DNA from: Arbacia lixula
Lineage: Eukaryota > Echinodermata > Echinoidea > Arbacioida > Arbaciidae
Direction: 5' to 3'
DNA: 64,000 nt
Assembly (NCBI GenBank): GCA_963669155.1
Contig: OZ022581.1
Span: forward strand, 1,191,468 to 1,255,467
The first letter of the stretch is position 1. Each line of letters starts with the position of its first letter. This document shows positions 58,396-64,000 of the stretch, piece by piece. Under the pieces are notes generated by a model. The model had not been told where the DNA came from. It saw nothing but the letters and a program-made list of their open reading frames with translations, and ran no database searches. The position numbers and the translations under genes are program-made.

Positions 58396-61300
58396 CTGAG
58401 AAAATGAAAGGGGGAAAATGCTATTAGAATTAACATTAGTTAGTGGTATGTTTTAGCATCAATATTTAGAATTAGTTTATCCATATAGAGTAACCAATAT
58501 TGTTTTTGATAAGTTTTAGAGAGAGCTAACTTACAAAAAGAAAAGAAAGAAGCTAATGTGAGATTGACATTAAAGCCAGTTGTGATTGGGGGGGGGGGGG
58601 GGGCTTGACCATGTTGATGGGGATGCAGGGGGAGAAGGGTGATAAACAGATAAACAGCATGAATTACTTAGCATGCAGATCAAGAGGATAACACGTAAAT
58701 TCAGGACAGAGAGTTGTGGCACGCTTTGATCACATACGTCACAGGATATGATGCTTAGACAGATTATAAATTTCTGTCCCTTTCAATACTCTTTAAAAAG
58801 CAAGTACACAAGACAATATTGCACTTGAAATTAAGAAATTGTCATTAACAATGTGTTAAAAAAAGAAAGAGTATTGGTAGCGATATTCGCATACAGTACT
58901 TTGTTTTACATTCGGGTGCTGTCTTGAGTGTTATTCCTGATACCTGTCACTTATCAGGAACAGCCAATGGCATTAGATAAGCTATGTTACACTACCCTGA
59001 TTTCCCGACGTTTGGACATAGCTAACTCAAACTTCAGAATGATAAGAGTCTGGTACGCACAAGACTAGTCACTCATTCATTCCCTACTCCTCCCTCCGTG
59101 CTGAGCCGAAGAAGGGATTGAGAATGAATAGTCGACTGCAGCCTTTTATTAAATATTGCAGTCCTTTATTAAATATTGAAGTTTGAATTGAGAATACCGT
59201 ACAACCTAGAAGCCAGGTTATGGTACTCTCTTAATTCCTAAGATTGAAAATGTCGATCTATCAAGAGATTGAAATATTTTTCAATCTAATAGAGTGAAGA
59301 TAGATCGAAAAACGATAGAAAAACAACTTTTAGATCGAAGGGTTTTCTCAATCTGTAATAGATTGAAAAAAGTTTCAATCTATTGAAAGCTTTAACCAAT
59401 CAAACTTCAGAACATTATCACGTGACTGAGAATTCGCGCTTCTGCATTATACATTTTAATAGATAAACGGCACAGAAATAGACAGAAGGAATATTTAAGC
59501 ATACTTTTTTTTTTACAGTCCAATAAACATTTAGAAATTTAGACATTAAAACAGTAAATGCCACGTAATTGAGTGCAGAAAACAATAATTTCAACAAAAT
59601 ATTTATATTTACTTGTACTAACCAATAGTTTTTGGAGCACATCACCGTAGTACTATTATATGAAAGTGAGCGTGTGGAAGATAGGATAGGAGTAGAGTAG
59701 GATAGGAGTAGGGTAGGATAGAATAGGATTGATGTAGGGTTAAAGTTGTGTAGGGTAGGTATAGGTAGCGGTAGGGTTAGTTTTGTGCGTGCGTTTATAT
59801 CCATGTATGTTTAATAATTTTCAATCTGATAATTCAATCTATAAGATTGAATAGCTCAATCTATGGCAAAGATTGGAAGATTTCAATCTAATTTTAGATT
59901 GACAATAGATTGAAATTCTCAGTCTAATAGATTCAAATCTCAATCTATTGAAGATTGAACATTTTCCATCTAATGATAGATTGACTTTCAATCTGGTTAG
60001 ATTCGTCCCTGACAGCAATCTGTGGCAGATTGAAAATTCAATCTTATAGATTGAGTTTTCTTAGGAATTAAGAGAGTAACGGTGAAAGTAGTTTGAACCT
60101 ACCCGACCCAGCGACATACTGAATGTGAGTGTGATCGTTGCCGTAGCCTGGAATGTACAGCTTCCCTTCCTCCAACCATGGTAAGGAGCGGGTTGTGAGT
60201 TTGGAAGGATTTACGCTATCGTCCGCCTGGAGTTTAAAGACTACGTCTGTCTGCACCATGAATCGATTGAACTTCAAATCGATCATCTCCTTGACGTCTG
60301 AAGGGTCGATGATATCGAGTGTGATTTTGACTTCGTCTTGGGCGACGTAGTTCCAGACGGTGGACTGATCAGACTTGCCGTAACGGGCCCAGCCCCCGCC
60401 CTCCAGATCCATCTCACAAAACACCTGCAGGATCAAACATTATAAGCGAGAAGACATAATTTGTATGCGCCGATATGCAGGAGTCGGTAGTAAACCCTAA
60501 CGATAACGGGTATGAAATCTCAGTCCTAGCTTCACGAACATTTTCAGGACAAGTGAAAAATTAGCATTGTTTAGGCCTACGTTTGAAATGTGCCGACCAT
60601 AATAGTCTACATGCATAATTGCATTTTCCCTGTCAGCGCGTGATGCGGCGTTGCTCGAATTGAACGCATGTACCGTGGAGCGGACTAATGCGGACCATAG
60701 CGCACAGCGGTCTCCAGTCTCTGGGCTATGGGTTTCGGACGACCCGCCCGAAACCCCCTTAAAATCTAGCGATCGCTATCATTTCGCTTCAAGTCGACTT
60801 TCAGTTCTATTAGGCGTGTTAGGAGGGAATTCAAACTCCAATAATAGTTTCCTTTCCCAATTTCCGTGGTTTTTAGAAAATTCGACTTTTTTTGACCTGT
60901 CTTAGATAATGTCATGCAGGACATACTGTCTTTAAAGGGATAGTCGAACCCAAAGTTAAGTTCGTCTCAATAAAAGGAGACACATGAAATGAGCATATTA
61001 ACGGTTTTACGAAAAATAAGTTATGATCTTTTGAAATTTCAATTTTGTGACGGCACGTGCGAGGTGCAAACCTTCACCGATATGTCTCTTTCATCCTTCT
61101 GCTTTTATTGAAACCAAATCAATTTCAGGGTGGACTTCGCCTTTAAGTTTCGTCCAAACAAAAGTGGTTTGCTGCTTCCGTTTGCCATGATTGCACTTCT
61201 ATTTGGCCGTCAGCTGGTTTTCCCCCTCCTGACATATATATAATTGCTACAAATAACAAAAACTGAACAGAATTCAAAGCTGGTTACCCGAAGACTACCA

Positions 61301-62256
61301 ATACAAATTATCCCCCATCATCACAAACAAAATCGACAAGAGAAATACGAAAATACGGAATAACGGTACATGTAGTTTGGCAACGACCAACCTTTCGGAA
61401 CAGTCCAGCAATCTGCATGAAGTAATAACCGCTGGCTGCTTGGCCGCAGACAGCCTTAAGATGCTCGCATGACAGTGCTGGGTGGCTGGCCGTGCCGAGG
61501 ACGTCACAGCTCTCTGCGATGATAGTAAGAACATACATCGATCAGTCATTGGTGTACTTGCTTTCGCGTTCTGACCCTCCCATCATAGGTGCATGCTACG
61601 TGTAATAATTCACTGGGGTTTCCTGGCTTGGTACGGAGAGGGTTAAATGGGTAAAAGCGGTAAACATTATGGGACCCGTAATCGTCATCCAACCGTTTAG
61701 CGGGCATTACGGGTCTCAGCCTCGTTTAACTCCATCGATCCGCAAATTAAAAACGGGAACCTTGAACATGGTGAAGGCTGCAGTCATGCTCTACCATGGT
61801 TTGCGTAATGTATACTGCCATTACCCAGCTACTATTCATTACATCTCAAACACGAACGCAAATCAATCAGACATTCATTATTTAACGAAAGTGATATCTT
61901 CTGAAATGTTCGTTGTAATCAAACTATATTATAAATGTAACTAAAATTGCATAACTAACAGAAAACTAAAGATAAAGGTAAATGCGAGATTGACGATTAC
62001 CATCATTCTACAAACTACAACAACAATACGTGACTTGGAAAGATGTCCCTTTTGATACCAATGCAGCTGTTCTAATATTTATTACTACTATTCCATACAA
62101 TTATTGTCCCAGTAAACATGTTTGTACTACATGTATATTTACAAGTCATCGTTCATTACTGGGTCAGAGCAGTACATCCAGGAGTGCCCACTCTCTCTCT
62201 CCAACCTCCCCAGTGTCCCAAGGAGCCCCCCCCCCCCGACACACACACACACACGC

Positions 62257-62292
<36 letters not shown>

Positions 62293-63471
62293 CCGTAAAT
62301 GAAATCCATACAAATTACTTTGATCACACCGTTTTCACGGCAGCCTAGTTACTATAGGCTGTGAGGTACGCGGACATATCACATTCTGATAACAACTATG
62401 TCTGGTAATACAGGCTATGCCCAAATTCTATCATGGCCCTGAGAGGGGAAGGAGCCAGGAGGGCGTAGTCTGTGTTACCAGATATAGTTGTTAACATACT
62501 CAGTTATGTCCATGCACCTCGCAGCTTATAGGCTATTTTCATGGTATTTGAACGTAGGATTGTTACCATTGTCGTGGCTGTCCTGATGTGAGTCAGGGTG
62601 TGAGTTGAACCAGGAAGGTGTTAGAACTGGAGTCGGAACGAAGAGTAATTTATTCATATACCAGTCGCGATCATTGATACCACAATAGAATATTTTACGC
62701 GTTTGGTTCTTTGATCCAGTGATGACCGCCGCCAAATATGCAAGACAAATATTGGATGCATTTAGAGGAATATACAATCTGCATGCGCAGAAGATTTCAG
62801 AACCACTTCATGTACTGAAGTACATGTGCAGTAGTAGTACATCTTATAATGATACGAATCTGTGAATTTCAGATTATATTGTTGCGTCGTTTTTGTGATA
62901 AATCAAGAATACTGTAGAAAACATGTCAGAAAAATGCCTCAATATCGCACATTGGGCAATCATATTTCCTTACAAATATCTTGTAAATCGTTTATTGAGT
63001 GTTTCACCTTCCATGGAAACAACGTCGATTTCGTGTCCGGAGATGTCCGAAAACGTTACGGACCAAATTCTTTCTACAATTTTATCAAAATTTCCCTTCG
63101 CTCACCTCCAAACTAATTCCCAGTGTGTGTAATAAGATCAGCTATGAACTCCCAGCGAAGGCTGAACGGTTGACATATTTCTCAAAACAGATTTTCTTTT
63201 GTTATTCAGAGGAAGGCACTGCCTCATTAGAAATACAGCGTATTGTTTAAAACACCTGAATGTCTTGAATTTTTATGAGGCGGTGGTCATCATGGATCAA
63301 AGGAAGTCTATCCGAGCGCAGTCCATCCATGATAGGTCCATGGTTGAACGAGCTGGAGGACGTGTCTAGACAACCAATCTCGCCTCTCACATAGAGGACT
63401 GAGTCAGCTGACTGCTGAGCCGTGACCATGGCAACGGAGAGAAGCCAGCCGATGCAAACAATGCGGTTCAT
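58190..63471 (-). CDS. Secreted protein with a fibrinogen-like opening motif, overall gene model
   Basis: Minus-strand exons 63256-63471, (62567-62582), 61392-61513, 60103-60424 and 58190-58395 give about 293 residues. The bracketed 16-bp exon is required by phase but its exact limits are uncertain. The protein has a signal peptide (MNRIVCIGWLLSVAMVTA, likely cut before QQ), a linker, then SCDVLG...SCEHLKAVCGQAASGYYFMQ and FCEMDLEGGGWARYG. This is the SC..L...SG.Y......FC.MD..GGGW pattern that opens fibrinogen-related and similar extracellular domains. The following 165 residues do not resemble a fibrinogen C-terminal domain and are unrecognised. A secreted, disulphide-bonded, possibly lectin-like or matrix role is inferred only. 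Other exon choices could change the N-terminal third. Confidence 0.8.
58396..60102. other. Secreted-protein intron 4 (1.7 kb)
   Basis: A G run at about 58588-58604, then AT-rich sequence. The distal half is the foldback element at 59223-60080. No gene. Confidence 0.75.
59223..60080. mobile_element. Foldback element made of AGATTGAAA-type motifs
   Basis: About 860 bp. The left end TACTCTCTTAATTCCTAAGA is inverted at the right (TCTTAGGAATTAAGAGAGTA). Both flanks are densely filled with alternating AGATTGAAA and TTTCAATCT words, so the strands can pair in many registers. A central, non-repeated part (about 59410-59810) has a TAGGATAGGAGTAGGG-like block. No coding capacity. Confidence 0.8.
60103..60424 (-). 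CDS. Secreted-protein exon 4
   Basis: 322 bp, acceptor GATCCTGCAG, donor GTAGGT. It starts VFCEMDLEGGGWARYGKSDQ and continues VWNYVAQDEVKITLDIIDPS, DVKEMIDLKFNRFMVQTDVV, then LPWLEEGKLYIPGYGND. Only the first 12 residues fit the fibrinogen-like pattern. The rest is soluble, mixed alpha/beta-looking and without a motif I recognise. Confidence 0.88.
60425..61391. other. Secreted-protein intron 3 (1.0 kb)
   Basis: Holds the family H MITE at 60930-61147. Otherwise nothing recognised. Confidence 0.7.
60930..61147. mobile_element. MITE, family H, short copy
   Basis: Left CTTTAAAGGGATAGTCGAAC and TCTCAATAAAAGGAGACACA; right TCTGCTTTTATTGAAACC and GTGGACTTCGCCTTTAAG. About 218 bp. Confidence 0.75.
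61392..61513 (-). CDS. Secreted-protein exon 3
   Basis: 122 bp, acceptor TATCATCGCAG, donor GTTGGT. It encodes SCDVLGTASHPALSCEHLKA and VCGQAASGYYFMQIAGLFRK, reading directly into VFCEMD of exon 4. The first two bases need one base from the previous exon, which fixes the phase of the preceding exon end. Confidence 0.88.
62229..62288. repeat. C run and (CA)n microsatellite
   Basis: A short C run followed by about 24 CA units with two CG interruptions. Confidence 0.95.
62352..62537. mobile_element. Foldback MITE
   Basis: ATAGGCTGTGAGGTACGCGG, ATAACAACTATGTCTGGTAA at the left; TTACCAGATATAGTTGTTAA, TGCACCTCGCAGCTTATAGG at the right. About 186 bp, arms near 65 bp. Confidence 0.8.
62567..62582 (-). 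CDS. Possible 16-bp microexon 2 of the secreted-protein gene
   Basis: Minus strand: acceptor CCTGACTCACATCAG, exon GACAGCCACGACAATG, donor GTAACA. It is in phase with exon 1 (phase 0) and supplies the single base that exon 3 needs, giving DSHDNE. A longer in-phase exon starting at 62708 (acceptor GGATCAAAG, poorer pyrimidine tract) is the alternative and would add 42 residues. Confidence 0.35.
63256..63471 (-). CDS. Secreted-protein exon 1 with signal peptide
   Basis: 216 bp, 72 codons from ATG 63471 to CAG, donor GTGTTT, phase 0. MNRIVCIGWLLSVAMVTA is a standard signal peptide with a likely cut before QQSADS. The rest (VLYVRGEIGCLDTSSSS..., LIHDDHRLIKIQDIQ) is an unrecognised spacer with one cysteine. 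An alternative in-phase donor (TAT/GTGAGA) exists earlier in the exon. Confidence 0.7.
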
Positions 63472-64000
63472 TGCGAAAAGTTAGAGTCTGCATGGAATAG
63501 GTAAAGACAGAAAGATGAATATATAAATAAATAAGAAGCGATAGAGATAGAGTGGGATATGGAGGGGGGGGGGGGCGGCGGGAGAGAGAAAAATGTAAAC
63601 AAGTCAAGTAAGATTGACGAAGAAAGGGAGAGGGACAGACAGACGGACAGAAACATAGGGAGAGGGAGGGGGAGTCGTTATATAAAACATGAAATATTAT
63701 TAAAAAAATACTAATACAACGGATAACAATCAATTACGATTTATTAACGGATAGCTTGCTGTTTTGACAGATTCAACTTAAACAAAAATGATAGAATAAA
63801 CGTGGTAAATACGTTCTATAATCGTACAAGACAATTATTACGCCTACCGTGGTAGCTGCAAACAAGAAAGATATCTAGACGCCTCGTCAAAAGGTGACAC
63901 AAATCCTCTCCGATTGCAACGATACTCGACCTCTCTGTTCAGTTGTTCTGAGTTACAATGATGGAAATTCTTCATGTGTTCACGTTTATATCGGTTTAAA
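63472..64000. other. Upstream of the secreted-protein gene
   Basis: Probable 5' leader and promoter on the minus strand. Purine-rich tracts and a G run at 63564-63575. No clear TATA box chosen. Confidence 0.5.

Larger units (their letters stand above)
61514..62566. other. Secreted-protein intron 2 (1.05 kb)
   Basis: Contains a small hairpin near 61671-61713 (GGGACCCGTAAT / ATTACGGGTCTC), a (CA)n at 62239-62288 and a foldback element at 62352-62537. Confidence 0.65.

Noticed and set aside
58225-58427. Plus-strand GC-rich exon-like frames
   Set aside because: The minus strand has a strong acceptor, correct phase from exon 4 and a sensible stop; the plus frames are antisense.
59640-59790. Telomere-like repeat block (TAGGATAGGAGTAGGG words)
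   Set aside because: The unit is irregular and not TTAGGG; it lies inside the foldback element.

Overview
The window looks like nuclear DNA of a marine invertebrate deuterostome, most likely an echinoderm and plausibly a sea urchin. The genes are intron-rich with small exons, the introns are long and full of simple repeats and short inverted-repeat (MITE-like) elements, and one intron carries a Ty3/gypsy element. The species call is an inference from style; the sequence does not prove it.

Three host genes can be supported. (1) On the + strand, 10278-41953, eight exons encode an anion-type Cys-loop receptor channel of the glycine/GluCl/GABA-A group: extracellular domain, 13-residue Cys-loop, second cysteine pair, M1-M4 and stop. 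The exon phases join without conflict and give 580 residues from the first in-frame ATG. The signal-peptide exon was not found and probably lies upstream. (2) On the + strand, 49200-52593, three exons encode a complete 64-residue NOP10, the small core protein of H/ACA ribonucleoproteins. (3) On the - strand, 58190-63471, a secreted protein is encoded by four well supported exons plus one short exon forced by reading phase. It starts with a signal peptide, has a fibrinogen-like opening motif (FCEMDLEGGGW), and continues into a C-terminal region I do not recognise.

Layout: 1-10277 has no recognised gene, only simple repeats and MITE-like copies. The first receptor intron (10577-22886) contains a 10.4-kb Ty3/gypsy LTR retrotransposon (10757-21168) in antisense orientation. 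Its two 843-bp LTRs differ at one position by eye, and it is flanked by a 4-bp target duplication, so it is young. The later receptor introns hold a tRNA-related SINE, several MITEs, a 5'-truncated LINE tail with an exact 12-bp target duplication, a 0.37-kb palindrome and a 0.77-kb polypyrimidine tract that ends at an exon. NOP10 is followed directly by six copies of a 94-bp tandem repeat. 54.4-55.3 kb is a MITE cluster with one element inserted inside another. An 0.86-kb foldback sits about 20 bp from a splice donor of the secreted-protein gene.

The three host genes do not form a functional unit: one is a membrane ion channel, one acts in nucleolar and telomerase RNP biogenesis, and one is a secreted protein. 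I found no new multi-gene system. The points most worth follow-up are the mixed GABA-A/glycine-like features of the channel, the unrecognised C-terminal half of the secreted protein, the very young gypsy copy with a hydrophobic segment inside pol, and the nested MITE.
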